DNA from: Bordetella genomosp. 10
GTDB taxonomy: Bacteria > Pseudomonadota > Gammaproteobacteria > Burkholderiales > Burkholderiaceae_B
Direction: 5' to 3'
DNA: 64,000 nt
NCBI RefSeq assembly: GCF_002261225.1
Contig: NZ_NEVM01000002.1
Span: 496,001-560,000, forward strand
The notes under the pieces were generated by a model that worked only from the letters and a program-made list of their open reading frames with translations, ran no database searches and was not told the origin of the DNA. A program made the position numbers and the translations under genes. Position 1 is the first letter of the stretch; the number at the start of each line of letters is the position of its first letter. Shown here piece by piece: positions 8,946 to 18,109 of the stretch.

Positions 8946-9854
8946 CTAGTCATGAAGCGTCCGGCTGAACGAAATCAGCATCGAAGCAAGTCTGCGCGCG
9001 GCGGGGGCCAGGGGGACGGCGGTGCGTTGGACAAGGCAGATGTCGGCGCTTGGAATAGGCTCGGAAACCGGAATGACGCTTAGCGAGGACTCGAAACCGC
9101 CGGGTTCCACGACGAAGGATGGTCCCAGGAAAAGATAGTCGCTTTCGCTGACCAGCCGCAGCGTGTCGAGCAGCGAATCGACGGTCATGGCGACTTTCGG
9201 CTGCGGCAGGTCGTTATCCAGGAACCAGTCCCCCAACCGGTTGGATGGCGTTCCCGGGCGCCCGAGCGGCTTGGTGTTGATCCACTCGGCGTCGGCCAGC
9301 GCCGCCACCGACGTGGCGCGCGCCAGCGGGTGTCCGCGCCGGCAGAGGATGCGCGGCCTGGAAGCCAGCAGGCGGGTGCTGTGAAGATCGGTCATGTCGC
9401 TGCGCGCCGAGACCAGCGTTACCGAGAAATCCAGTTTCCCTTCCCGTATTCCCGTTAGCAGCATGGAAGACGGCCCGCTCGCGATATGCACGCGCACGGC
9501 GGGGTGATCGGTGCGAAGTTGGCGCAAGGGCACGGGAAACAGCCGCGCGCAGGCTTCCGCTGATCCGCCCACCGACAGCGCGCCGGTCAGTTCGCCATTG
9601 AAATAACCGAACTCCTGTTCCGCGCGATCGCACTCGCCGAGAATGATCCGCGCTCGGGCAAGCAGGCACGATCCCTCGGGCGTCAGCACGACGCCGCTTT
9701 GCGCGCGCACGAACAGCGTCGCATTCAGCGATCGTTCTAGCCGCCGGATCTGCTGGGTCAAGCCGCTTTGCGCGATGCCCAATATGCGGCTGCCCGCCCG
9801 TATGCTGCCTTGCTCCACGATCGCCACGAACGCTCGCAACTGGTCCAGCGTCAT
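8946..9854 (-). CDS. LysR family regulator of the first CMD/ALDH/HIBADH module
   Basis: This 302-residue protein begins MTLDQLRAFVAIVEQGS, with recognition helix QSGLTQQIRRLE, and continues into a normal LysR effector domain. The LysR at 21989-22915 shares the same opening, the IILGEC(D/A)RAEQ segment and an INTKPLGR / VNTRPFGR segment, so the two are close paralogues. Each is divergent from an identically ordered operon. The operon start here is 126 bases away. Control of the adjacent operon is inferred from layout. Confidence 0.9.
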   Translation of the reverse strand: MTLDQLRAFVAIVEQGSIRAGSRILGIAQSGLTQQIRRLERSLNATLFVRAQSGVVLTPEGSCLLARARIILGECDRAEQEFGYFNGELTGALSVGGSAEACARLFPVPLRQLRTDHPAVRVHIASGPSSMLLTGIREGKLDFSVTLVSARSDMTDLHSTRLLASRPRILCRRGHPLARATSVAALADAEWINTKPLGRPGTPSNRLGDWFLDNDLPQPKVAMTVDSLLDTLRLVSESDYLFLGPSFVVEPGGFESSLSVIPVSEPIPSADICLVQRTAVPLAPAARRLASMLISFSRTLHD

Positions 9855-9903
9855 GGTGTAAACCCCTATAAGTTTTGGCGATCATGATAATGATATTGAC
9901 ATC

Positions 9904-9932
9904 TTCCCTGCTCTTGGGGGCAACCCTAGACT
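9904..9932 (+). promoter_or_regulatory. Candidate promoter of the first module
   Basis: TTCCCT (9904-9909), 17 bases, then TAGACT (9927-9932), about 48 bases before the first gene. The -10-like element lies inside CCTAGACTT, which also occurs upstream of the paralogous second module at the same 17-base spacing. The -35 match is poor, as expected for a LysR-activated promoter. The assignment is inference from the shared motif. Confidence 0.4.
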
Positions 9933-9980
9933 TGCCTCTGTCCGGCTCGTCGACCGGACCTTATGTCAGAGGAAGATGCA

Positions 9981-10385
9981 ATGAGCACCAAGGATCTGTT
10001 CAAGCGTGGCGAGGAAATTCGCCGCGAGGTATTGGGCGAGGGCTATGTCGCCAATTCCGCGGCGAGCACGGACGCGTTCAGCGAGCCCATGCGCGAATTC
10101 GCCATCAAGAATCTTTGGGGAGACGTCTGGGACCGTCCTGGCCTGGACCGCCGCGCCCGCAGTATCGTCAACCTGGCCTTGCTGTCGGCGGCCAATCGGC
10201 CGTCAGAGCTGAAGGTGCACCTGCGGGGAGCCCTGAATAACGGCGTGACGCGCGAGGAGATCAGCGAGATCTTCCTGCAGGTCGCGCTTTACTGCGGCAT
10301 ACCTACCGGCAGCGACGCCACGCGCATCGCGCGGCTGTTCTTTGCCGAGTACGACGCCGAGCAAGCCGCGCAGGCCGCGCGATGA
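9981..10385 (+). CDS. Carboxymuconolactone decarboxylase family protein
   Basis: This 134-residue all-helical protein of the CMD/AhpD superfamily has the segments GDVWDRPGLDRRARSIVNLA and TREEISEIFLQVALYCGIP. No CxxC is present, so it is not an AhpD-type peroxidase and fits the decarboxylase/isomerase branch. The ATG at 9981 is chosen because AGAGGA lies 7 bases upstream and it aligns with the paralogue at 23029. The ATG at 9963 would place that site inside the gene. Its stop overlaps the aldehyde dehydrogenase start as ATGA, which indicates translational coupling. Confidence 0.86.
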   Translation: MSTKDLFKRGEEIRREVLGEGYVANSAASTDAFSEPMREFAIKNLWGDVWDRPGLDRRARSIVNLALLSAANRPSELKVHLRGALNNGVTREEISEIFLQVALYCGIPTGSDATRIARLFFAEYDAEQAAQAAR

Positions 10386-11893
10386 GCGCCGGCGCCGTGC
10401 GTGATGCCGACCCGTCTCCCCTGGCTTGGCTACGGACCTTGCTCGGCTTGTCCGCCGATGCCCCGTTGGGCTCGTACATTGGCGGGACGAACGTCGCCGG
10501 CCAGGGTGCGGCGATCGCCCTGACCAATCCGGCAACGGGCGGGGCATTGCTGGAGTACAACGATGTCACCGCGGAGCAGGTAACCGCCGCGCTGGAGAAT
10601 TCGCAACGAGGACAAAGCCAGTGGGCCGCCAGGACGGCGCAGGCCCGCGCGATAGTCCTGGCCGAACTCGGCCGGCTCGTCTCGGTCCATGCCGATGCCC
10701 TGGCCCGCCTGGAGTCGTGGTCCTGCGGCAAGGCGATCAAGGGTAGCCGCGCGCAGATGGCCGCGGTGGCCGAGACCTTTCGCTATTACGCGGGCTGGGC
10801 CGACAAGTTCACCGGACAGACCATCCCGGTTCCGACCGGGCAGCTCAACTACACGTTGAGGGAGCCGCTGGGCGTCATCCTGCAGATCATGCCCTGGAAC
10901 TCGCCCCTGTATCTCGCGGGCTGGAATGCCGCGCCCGCGCTGGCGATGGGTAACGCGGTGCTGCTCAAGCCGTCCGAGCTGACCCCGCTGACGGCGCTGG
11001 CCCTTGCAAAACTGGCGCTGGACGCGGGCCTGCCGCCAGGAACCCTGAACGTGGTCAATGGGCTCGGGCAGACGGCAGGGCCGGTCGCCATCGACCATCG
11101 CGCGGTCAAGAAAGTCGTATTCGTCGGGTCGACGCAGACGGGCAGGCGCGTGAACAGCGCCGCCGGCCTGAGGCCGATCCCCTGCTTGCTGGAGCTGGGC
11201 GGGAAATCCGCCAATATCGTCTTCGACGACGCGGACCTGGAGCAGGCCGCGCGCGCCGCCGTCGTCGCGGCCTTCGCCAACACCGGACAGAACTGCGCCG
11301 CCGGATCGCGATTGCTGGTGCAGCGCAAGGTGCATGACGTCTTCGTCGAGAAAGTCGTGGCGGCTTCCCGCGCCTACAAGGTCGGCCACCCCTTGGATGA
11401 AAGCGCCGACTGCGGCCCCATCAACAATGCCGCGCAGTACCGCCGAACCTGGGACATGATCGCCATGGGCCTGGACGAGGGCGCAAGGCTCGCCCTGGGC
11501 GAGGGCAGGGCGCCGGCGCAGGATGGCTATTACATCGGTCCCACGATATTGACCGGCGTAAACAACCGGATGCGTATCGCCCGCGAGGAGATTTTCGGTC
11601 CGGTCGTGGTGGTGATTCCCTTCGATTCCGAGGACGAAGCCGTCGAGATCGCCAACGACTCGGAATTCGGACTGGCCGGCGCGGTATGGACGCGCGATAT
11701 CGCGAGAGCCCATCGGGTGGCCGCGCGGGTGAGGGCGGGCATTTTCTGGATCAATATGTTCCGCGACATGCACGTGGCGACCCCTTTCGGGGGCTATGAC
11801 AACAGCGGCTACGGGCGCGGAAGCGGCATGGAAGCCCTTTACGAGTACACACAGACCAAGAGCATCTGGGTTCCCTTTACGACGGGCGCCTGA
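10382..11893 (+). CDS. NAD(P)-dependent aldehyde dehydrogenase
   Basis: This 503-residue ALDH oxidises an aldehyde to its acid. The catalytic pair is visible: Glu271 in LELGGKSAN and Cys305 in NTGQNC. The MPWNSPLYLAGWN Rossmann segment and the EEIFGPVV motif are also present. The length is normal for the family. The start overlaps the CMD gene by 4 bases. A very similar enzyme lies at 23441-24943 and a more distant one at 28468-29994. The C-terminal DMHVATPFGGYDNSGYGRG stretch resembles the betaine-aldehyde/vanillin branch, but the substrate is not predictable. Confidence 0.93.
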   Translation: MSAGAVRDADPSPLAWLRTLLGLSADAPLGSYIGGTNVAGQGAAIALTNPATGGALLEYNDVTAEQVTAALENSQRGQSQWAARTAQARAIVLAELGRLVSVHADALARLESWSCGKAIKGSRAQMAAVAETFRYYAGWADKFTGQTIPVPTGQLNYTLREPLGVILQIMPWNSPLYLAGWNAAPALAMGNAVLLKPSELTPLTALALAKLALDAGLPPGTLNVVNGLGQTAGPVAIDHRAVKKVVFVGSTQTGRRVNSAAGLRPIPCLLELGGKSANIVFDDADLEQAARAAVVAAFANTGQNCAAGSRLLVQRKVHDVFVEKVVAASRAYKVGHPLDESADCGPINNAAQYRRTWDMIAMGLDEGARLALGEGRAPAQDGYYIGPTILTGVNNRMRIAREEIFGPVVVVIPFDSEDEAVEIANDSEFGLAGAVWTRDIARAHRVAARVRAGIFWINMFRDMHVATPFGGYDNSGYGRGSGMEALYEYTQTKSIWVPFTTGA

Positions 11894-11926
11894 CTTTCCC
11901 TTTTCCTGGAATCAACCGGTATCACC

Positions 11927-12808
11927 ATGACGGACAAACAGATCATCGGCATCATCGGCCTGGGCAATATGGGCCGGGGCATGGCCAACACCCTCAAGCG
12001 CGCCGGCTTCGGCGTCATCGGCCTGGATCCTTCGGCGGCCGCGGTCGCCGCTGCCCAGGCGGACGGCATCGAGCTGGCCTCGGACCTCAAGGCCTTGGCT
12101 GCCGCCGCTTCGACGATCGTGCTTTCCCTGCCCAACACGCAGATCGTGCAAGCGCTGGTGCAAGGCGAGCAGGGCCTGGCCGCGCTGGCCAGGCCAGGTA
12201 CGCTGATTATCGACACGACGACGGGCGATCCGGCCTTGACCCGGGATGTGATCGCGCTGCTTGCCCGCCACGCGCTGCGGTATATCGATGCGCCCGTCAG
12301 CGGCGGACCGCGCGGCGCCGCGAGCGGCCAGATGACCATGTTCATCGGCGGATCCGAGGAGGACGTGGCCGCCGCGCAGCCGGTTCTGGCAGCGCTGGGT
12401 TCCAAGCGCTTTCACATCGGGCCGGCGACGGCGGGCCAGGTCGGCAAGCTGGTGAACAACCTGCTCGTGGCCTCGCACCTGTTGACCGCGAGCGAAGCCT
12501 TCCGCATGGCCGAGGCGGCTGGGGTGAGCACGGCGCAACTGATCGACGCGGTGAACGCCGGCAGCGGCCGCAGCGGCGTGACGATCTACAACTATCCCAG
12601 CCGCATCATGAACAACGCCTTCGACTCGGGCTTCACCATGGGACTGATGCGCAAGGACGTCGGCCTGGCGATCGGCTTGATCGATCAATTGGGCCTGCAA
12701 TTGCCGATTTCCGCGGACGTCGGCACGATCTGGAAGGCCAGCGCCGCGGAATTGGCCGATGGTGAGGATTTCAATCGTATCGTCACGCTCAATGGAAAGA
12801 CCGCGTAA
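11927..12808 (+). CDS. NAD(P)-binding 3-hydroxyisobutyrate dehydrogenase family oxidoreductase
   Basis: This 293-residue beta-hydroxyacid dehydrogenase has the Rossmann motif GLGNMGRGMA at residues ~10-19, the substrate motif DAPVSGGPRGA near residue 125, and the catalytic-lysine helix GKLVNNLL near residue 173. Such enzymes oxidise 3-hydroxyisobutyrate, tartronate semialdehyde and similar hydroxyacids. It lies 33 bases after the aldehyde dehydrogenase in the same operon. Hydroxyacid-to-aldehyde-to-acid oxidation by this pair is a reasonable inference. Confidence 0.92.
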   Translation: MTDKQIIGIIGLGNMGRGMANTLKRAGFGVIGLDPSAAAVAAAQADGIELASDLKALAAAASTIVLSLPNTQIVQALVQGEQGLAALARPGTLIIDTTTGDPALTRDVIALLARHALRYIDAPVSGGPRGAASGQMTMFIGGSEEDVAAAQPVLAALGSKRFHIGPATAGQVGKLVNNLLVASHLLTASEAFRMAEAAGVSTAQLIDAVNAGSGRSGVTIYNYPSRIMNNAFDSGFTMGLMRKDVGLAIGLIDQLGLQLPISADVGTIWKASAAELADGEDFNRIVTLNGKTA

Positions 12809-12842
12809 AGCGGGCAATCCTGCGAATCACAAGGGGAAGAAA

Positions 12843-13823
12843 ATGAATCGCTATTTAAAGTCCGCGGCGCTCCTGGCCGTTGCATCCTTTGCCGCCTTTT
12901 CCACGCCCGCCGCGTCGGCCGCCTATCCCGACAAGCCGATCCGGCTGATCGTGCCATTCCCGCCTGGAGGGACGACCGATACCGTGGCCCGCTTCGTCGC
13001 CCAGGCCTTGAGCGAGAAGCTGTCCCAGCAGGTAGTGGTCGACTACAAGGCGGGCGCAGCCACCATCATCGGAGCGGACTTTACGGCCAAGTCGGCGCCG
13101 GACGGCTATACGCTGATGCTGGCCACCGCGACGACATTCACGGTCAATCCCATACTCTATCCTGAGTTGTCCTACGATCCGATCAAGAGTTTCACGCCTA
13201 TCGGCCTCGTGGGGACCACCAGCCTGGTCCTGCTCGCCAACAAGAAACTGGAGCCCGCCAACGATCTGCAGACCTTGCTCGCTGAAATACGCAAGGATCC
13301 TTCCAAATACTCATACGGTTCGCATGGCAATGGCACGACGGTGCATTTCGCGGCCGAGATGCTGTGGTCGGCGGCCAAGGTCAGGATTACGCATATTCCC
13401 TACAAGGGCGCCGCGCCTGCCCTGACCGATCTGATGGGCGGCCAGATTCCGATCAGCTTCGACGCGGTGCCGGCGGCGGCATCGGCCATCAAGACCGGCC
13501 TGATCAAGCCTATCGCCGTCACGGGTCCGACACGCGCGGCGGCCATGCCCGATGTCCCCACGATCGCGGAAAGCGGCTTTCCGGGCTTTTCGATGCAGAC
13601 CTGGTTTGCCGTGGTCGGGCCGGCTCATCTTCCCGGCAACGTGCAGAAGACCCTGGAGAAGGCGCTGCGCGCCGCGGTGGACGACAAGACGGTCCAGGCC
13701 AAGCTCGTCGAGGCCGGCCTGGAGCCGAAGTTCGAAGATCCGACTAGCTATACGGAGCGGGTTCACAAGGAGATCGCCGCCCTGCGCCCGATCGCCGAAG
13801 CCAATCACATCATTCATAACTGA
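12843..13823 (+). CDS. Bug family periplasmic solute receptor (TctC-like), module 1
   Basis: This 326-residue receptor has a clear signal peptide (MNRYLKSAALLAVASFAAF, cleavage near ASA) and the Bug core: IRLIVPFPPGGTTDTVARF, PDGYTLMLA, IPYKGAAPALTDLMGGQ. The ATG at 12843 follows AAGGGGAAG. The longer frame back to 12759 overlaps the preceding gene and lacks a leader. It closely resembles the receptor at 26025, for example in the shared VVDYKAGAATI and YGSHG segments. It probably captures the acid that the module oxidises. Confidence 0.92.
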   Translation: MNRYLKSAALLAVASFAAFSTPAASAAYPDKPIRLIVPFPPGGTTDTVARFVAQALSEKLSQQVVVDYKAGAATIIGADFTAKSAPDGYTLMLATATTFTVNPILYPELSYDPIKSFTPIGLVGTTSLVLLANKKLEPANDLQTLLAEIRKDPSKYSYGSHGNGTTVHFAAEMLWSAAKVRITHIPYKGAAPALTDLMGGQIPISFDAVPAAASAIKTGLIKPIAVTGPTRAAAMPDVPTIAESGFPGFSMQTWFAVVGPAHLPGNVQKTLEKALRAAVDDKTVQAKLVEAGLEPKFEDPTSYTERVHKEIAALRPIAEANHIIHN

Positions 13824-13828
13824 GCCGC

Positions 13829-15295
13829 ATGGATTCGTCGACCCACAGTGCGACCGGGAGAGAGGCGGCCTGCGAAAACCGGTCGAGGTGCCTGGAAGCC
13901 GCGGCGGAATACTTCGACGATGGCGGCTTCCTGCGGGATTTGAATCGCAGGGTGGGGTTCCCGACCGAGAGCGACCGGAATCCCGACCTGGCGGTGTTGG
14001 CCAGTTATTTGAGGGATGAAATGGCGCCTGGGCTGCGGGCGCTGGGTTTCAGCGCTCGCCTATTGCCGAATCCCGTCGACGGCGCGGGTCCGTTGCTGGT
14101 CGCTAGCCGCGTGGAATCGCCCGAGTTGCCCACGGTCTTGCTTTACGGCCATGGCGACGTGGTCAGCGGCAACTCGCCGGCCTGGCGCGCGGGGCTGGAC
14201 CCGTGGCAGGTCGTCATCGAGGACGACCGCTGGTATGGCCGCGGTACGGCGGACAACAAGGGCCAGCATACGATCTGTCTCGGTGGCCTGGCCGCCGCGC
14301 TGGAAGCGAGGCGCGGGGCATTGGGATACAACGTCAAGGTGCTGCTCGAGAGCGGCGAAGAGGCGGGCTCGCCCGGTCTCGAAGCCTTCTGCGCCGAGCA
14401 GGCTGGTCTGCTCGAAGCGGACTTGTTCATCGGGTGCGATGGGCCCCGTATCCGGGCCGATCGTCCCACGCTATTTCTCGGTTCCAGGGGAATGGTCAAC
14501 TTCACTTTGTCCTTGCGTTGCAGGGAGAGGGCGTTCCACTCGGGCAATTGGGGCGGCGTCATCCGCAATCCCGCGACCGTGATCGCCAGTGCGGTGGCAT
14601 GCCTGGTCGATGGACGCGGCGTGATGCAGGTGGCGGGTTTGCGCGCGCCGGCCATTTCGGACGCGGTGCGGGCGGCGGTCGCGACGCTGCCGATAGGTGG
14701 GGGCGAGGGCGATCCCGTCCTGGCCGAGGGATGGGGGGAGCCCGGCCTGACGCCCGCCGAACGCCTGATGGCGTGGAACACCATGGAAGTGCTGGCCTTG
14801 GGCGCGGGCGATGCCGATCGTCCGGTCAATGCCATTCCTGCGCGGGCCGTCGCCCATTGCCAACTGCGATTCGTGCCGGGCACGCCGTGGCAAGCGCTGC
14901 CTGCGTTGGTCGCCGCGCATTTGCGGGCGCACGGCTATGGAGATGTCGACGTCGAACTGGGGATGCACTCGGCGGCGACGCGGCTCGATCCCGCCGATCC
15001 ATGGGTGCATTGGTGCGCGGAATCCCTCGCATGCACGACGCAGCGTGTCACGTCCATCATGCCCAACCTGGCCGGGTCGATTCCGAATGCGGCCTTCAGC
15101 GATGTGCTGGGTTTGCCGACGCTCTGGATCCCGCATTCATATCCCGCCTGCGGGCAGCACGGTCCCAACGAACACCTGCTCGGGTCGCTTGCAAGAGAAG
15201 GATTGCAGATGATGGCGGGCGTCTTCTGGGATCTTGGGCAAAACGATGCCCCCTGGTTTATTGGGCATCGCCGCCTGAGCGTTCATACGGCATAG
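13829..15295 (+). CDS. M20 family metallopeptidase
   Basis: This 488-residue di-zinc amidohydrolase/peptidase has the expected metal ligands: His108 in YGHGDVV, Asp in GRGTADNKGQ, the Glu-Glu pair in LESGEEAGSPG, Asp in GCDGP, and the C-terminal His in QHGPNEHL. The family cleaves peptides, N-acyl or N-carbamoyl amino acids. It starts 5 bases after the Bug gene and is probably the last gene of module 1, which the second module lacks. Its 3' end overlaps the convergent gamma-glutamyltransferase gene by 13 bases. Confidence 0.9.
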   Translation: MDSSTHSATGREAACENRSRCLEAAAEYFDDGGFLRDLNRRVGFPTESDRNPDLAVLASYLRDEMAPGLRALGFSARLLPNPVDGAGPLLVASRVESPELPTVLLYGHGDVVSGNSPAWRAGLDPWQVVIEDDRWYGRGTADNKGQHTICLGGLAAALEARRGALGYNVKVLLESGEEAGSPGLEAFCAEQAGLLEADLFIGCDGPRIRADRPTLFLGSRGMVNFTLSLRCRERAFHSGNWGGVIRNPATVIASAVACLVDGRGVMQVAGLRAPAISDAVRAAVATLPIGGGEGDPVLAEGWGEPGLTPAERLMAWNTMEVLALGAGDADRPVNAIPARAVAHCQLRFVPGTPWQALPALVAAHLRAHGYGDVDVELGMHSAATRLDPADPWVHWCAESLACTTQRVTSIMPNLAGSIPNAAFSDVLGLPTLWIPHSYPACGQHGPNEHLLGSLAREGLQMMAGVFWDLGQNDAPWFIGHRRLSVHTA

Positions 15296-16848
15296 ACATC
15301 CCCGTCGCGGCGGCGGTCGGTCCAGGCGCCGATAGTGTCCGGGCCTGTCCTGCCGACTAGTTTGCTGCTGCCCAGGCTTGCGCCGTCGAGATCGCGCATG
15401 GCGAAACCCAGGGAGCGGAGCGCGTCCCGCTGCGCCGCTGGTATGCCAGGTTCGAGTTCCAGGACGGTCGGTCGATGCGCGGTAATGTCCTGGGGAGCGG
15501 TGCCGGGCGTGACGACCCAGCGCGGGGCAGAGACGGCCATCTCCGGCGGGGCCTGCTCTCGCAGCAGCTTCATGATGACATGCAGATTGGCTTGGGGCTG
15601 GACATCCGCGCCGGGCGAGCCGCCCGCCCAGCAGTTCGCGCCGTCTTTCCGGACGACGTAGTTGTGCAGGGTGTGCATGGATCGTCGCCCTGGCGCCAGC
15701 GCGTTGGCATAGCGGTCGTCGAGAAAGAAGCCGCTGAGGCGGTTGTTCAGGACGATGCCGCTGCGCTGGCCGACGACCCCCGAGCCGAACACGTCGAAGA
15801 GGCTGAGTATGACCGACACCGCGTTGCCGTCGGCGTCCATGACGGCCAGCGCCGTCGTGTTGCCGCTGCAGGAGGCGTTGATGGGCTGCGACGCGGGCCG
15901 GGGGGCCGGGGCGCGCTCGATCAGCGTTTGCGCCGCGGCATGCGCGTCTTCCGAGTCCTTCAGGTAGTCCAGCCGTTCATTGAACGCCTGGATCAGGGCC
16001 AGGGCGGTGTTTCGCGTATCCTCGCCCTCCGGCGGGATGCGTTCCAGCAAGGCGAGGGCACGCAATAGCACGAAGCCTTGGGAAACGGGCGCCTGCGAGT
16101 AGATGTCGTGGCCGGCGAAGCGACAGCGTAACGGCGGCCCGACTTCCGGCCGCACGCGCAACACGTCCTCATGCGTCATCAGGCCGCCGTCTTCCTGGGC
16201 AGCTTGCGCGAGATCGCGGCCGACCCATCCGCCATGGAATCCTGCCGCGCCTTCCTGCATGAGCAGGTCGATGGCCTGCGCGAGTTGCGGTTGCCGCAAG
16301 CGGTCGCCGGCTGCCAGGGGGCGACCGTTCGGCGCGAAGATGCGCCCCCACGCCTGCTGGCGCGCGAGTGCGGCCTGGCGCGTGGCGATCAGCGCGCCGA
16401 GCCGCGCGCCTACGTCGAAGCCTTCCTCGGCCAGGCGGCGCGCGGGTTGGAGAACGTCGGCCAGCGGCATGGCGCCCCAACGCCGGGCCAGGGTTTCCAG
16501 GCCCCAGGCGGTGGCCGGCGTCTGGGCCGACAAGCCTCCATGTTCGGGCACGGTGATCAACCCCATGGACCGGTAGCGCGCTATCGATGCCGCCATGGGC
16601 GCGGCGCCCGTGGCGTTCAAGGAGACCACGGGTCGATCGCGCAGGGCGACCAAGGCGAACAGGTCGCCGCCCAGGCCGGTCATGTGCGGCATGGCCACGC
16701 AGGCTGCCGCCGCCGCCGCGGTGGCGGCATCCACCACATTGCCGCCGCAATCGAAGATTTTTCGCGCGGCGTCCACGACTTCGGGAGAGCCGCCCGCGAT
16801 CGCGAACTTCTTTCCGTTCGCGGCGCGGTAGGCGGGGGTATGCGGCAT
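15283..16848 (-). CDS. Gamma-glutamyltransferase family protein
   Basis: This 521-residue Ntn-hydrolase precursor is expected to self-cleave before a threonine that becomes the nucleophile; Thr331 in SGNTTALAVMD is at the right place. Supporting motifs are MTGLGGDLFAL near residue 56, GIVLNNRLSGFF, and GGSPGADVQPQANL in the small subunit. No obvious signal peptide is present, so it may be cytoplasmic, unlike the periplasmic E. coli GGT. It lies 52 bases downstream of a Bug gene on the same strand. The pair suggests uptake and hydrolysis of a gamma-glutamyl or amide compound (inference). Confidence 0.9.
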   Translation of the reverse strand: MPHTPAYRAANGKKFAIAGGSPEVVDAARKIFDCGGNVVDAATAAAAAACVAMPHMTGLGGDLFALVALRDRPVVSLNATGAAPMAASIARYRSMGLITVPEHGGLSAQTPATAWGLETLARRWGAMPLADVLQPARRLAEEGFDVGARLGALIATRQAALARQQAWGRIFAPNGRPLAAGDRLRQPQLAQAIDLLMQEGAAGFHGGWVGRDLAQAAQEDGGLMTHEDVLRVRPEVGPPLRCRFAGHDIYSQAPVSQGFVLLRALALLERIPPEGEDTRNTALALIQAFNERLDYLKDSEDAHAAAQTLIERAPAPRPASQPINASCSGNTTALAVMDADGNAVSVILSLFDVFGSGVVGQRSGIVLNNRLSGFFLDDRYANALAPGRRSMHTLHNYVVRKDGANCWAGGSPGADVQPQANLHVIMKLLREQAPPEMAVSAPRWVVTPGTAPQDITAHRPTVLELEPGIPAAQRDALRSLGFAMRDLDGASLGSSKLVGRTGPDTIGAWTDRRRDGDVYAV

Positions 16849-16900
16849 CAGGGGTCTCCAATGGGTTTGCGGAAAACGGTCGGGTCGGCGGCGGCGCGCT

Positions 16901-17911
16901 TTACTCGACTTTCACATCGGCCGCCTTGACCGCCTTGCTCCAGTACCGGATTTCGTGCGCCAGGCTGGCGCGCAGCGTGGCTTCAGGGGCATAGTCGATC
17001 ACCATCCCCTTGTCCACGATGGACGATCGCAGCGCCGGATCGGCGAGCACCTGCTCGAGCGCGGCCGAGATCTTGTCCAGCGCGGCCTGCGGCGTCCCCT
17101 TCGGAGCGAATACGCCCATCTGGTTGTCGATCTGCATATCGTCCAGGCCCGCTTGCTTCAGGGTCGGCACGTCGGGCAGCAGGGGGAAGCGGTCCTTGGA
17201 GGCCACGGCCAGGAAGCGCAGCTTGCCGGCCTTCACCAGGGCCAGGGAGCCGGTGATGCTGTCGAACATCATGCTGGCGCTATTGGTGATGAGGGCCGGT
17301 TGCGCATCGGAGCTGCCCTTGTAGGGAATGTGCGTCAGTTTTATCCCCGTCCTGGCCATGAATACCTCGGCCTCCAGGTGCGACAAGGTACCCAGGCCTT
17401 GCGAGGCAAAATTGTAGGCGCCGGGCTTGGCCTTGACGTAGTTCACGAATTCCGCGACGGTCTTGACGGGAAGCACCGCCGGGACCACCAGCGCGTGAGG
17501 CGCGTAGCCGATGCGGGCAATCGGCTCGAAGTCCGCCTGCAGGTCCGCGGGCTGGGTACGGTAGACCGCGGCGGCGACGGCCTGGTTGGTATAGGAGGCG
17601 AGATACAGGGTATAGCCGTCCGGCCTGGCCTTGGCCGCGGCCATGAGCCCGATCGCGCCGCCCGCGCCCGGCCGATTGTCCACCACGACGGCTTGCTTGA
17701 GCAGTGTGCCCAGGCGCTCGGCCAGCGATCGAGCCAGGATGTCGGCGGCGCCGGCCGGCGGATAGGACAGAATGATCTGGATCGGCCGGGCGGGATACGT
17801 GTCGGCTCGGGCCCTGGGAGCAAGCGCGAAGGTCAGCAGGGCGATGAGAATGAGCGCGGAGGCGCTGCGCAGGGCTTGGGTGAGTCCTTGTACTCCGAGG
17901 CGACGTGGCAT
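16901..17911 (-). CDS. Bug family periplasmic solute receptor upstream of GGT
   Basis: This 336-residue Bug/TctC receptor has a long hydrophobic leader (residues ~15-37, ending ARA) and then IQIILSYPPAGAADILARSLAERLG. The first glycine of the usual PxGG loop is alanine here (PPAGAADIL). The start at 17911 is preceded by AAGGGA. The frame extends to 17995 but that extension is hydrophilic and would bury the leader. It is probably co-transcribed with the gamma-glutamyltransferase gene downstream. Confidence 0.9.
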   Translation of the reverse strand: MPRRLGVQGLTQALRSASALILIALLTFALAPRARADTYPARPIQIILSYPPAGAADILARSLAERLGTLLKQAVVVDNRPGAGGAIGLMAAAKARPDGYTLYLASYTNQAVAAAVYRTQPADLQADFEPIARIGYAPHALVVPAVLPVKTVAEFVNYVKAKPGAYNFASQGLGTLSHLEAEVFMARTGIKLTHIPYKGSSDAQPALITNSASMMFDSITGSLALVKAGKLRFLAVASKDRFPLLPDVPTLKQAGLDDMQIDNQMGVFAPKGTPQAALDKISAALEQVLADPALRSSIVDKGMVIDYAPEATLRASLAHEIRYWSKAVKAADVKVE

Positions 17912-18109
17912 GGCGGTTTCCCTTGTGGTGTTTTCGATCGAATCGATGCCGATTCGCCAGGGCCTCCGCCCGTGGGTCAGGGCCCTGTCACGCACATACT
18001 AGAAACGGGAAACGATAAATTCCATCGATATATTTTTAAGATATTCGTTAGCCTGGCTGTTGAATCGAGGGTAAATCCCAGTCCACGCAAGTGCGCCGGC
18101 GCATGCCGC

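Noticed and set aside
9981..10385. AhpD-type alkylhydroperoxidase
   Set aside because: The CMD-fold protein lacks the CxxC motif required for AhpD activity; the same holds for the copy at 23029.
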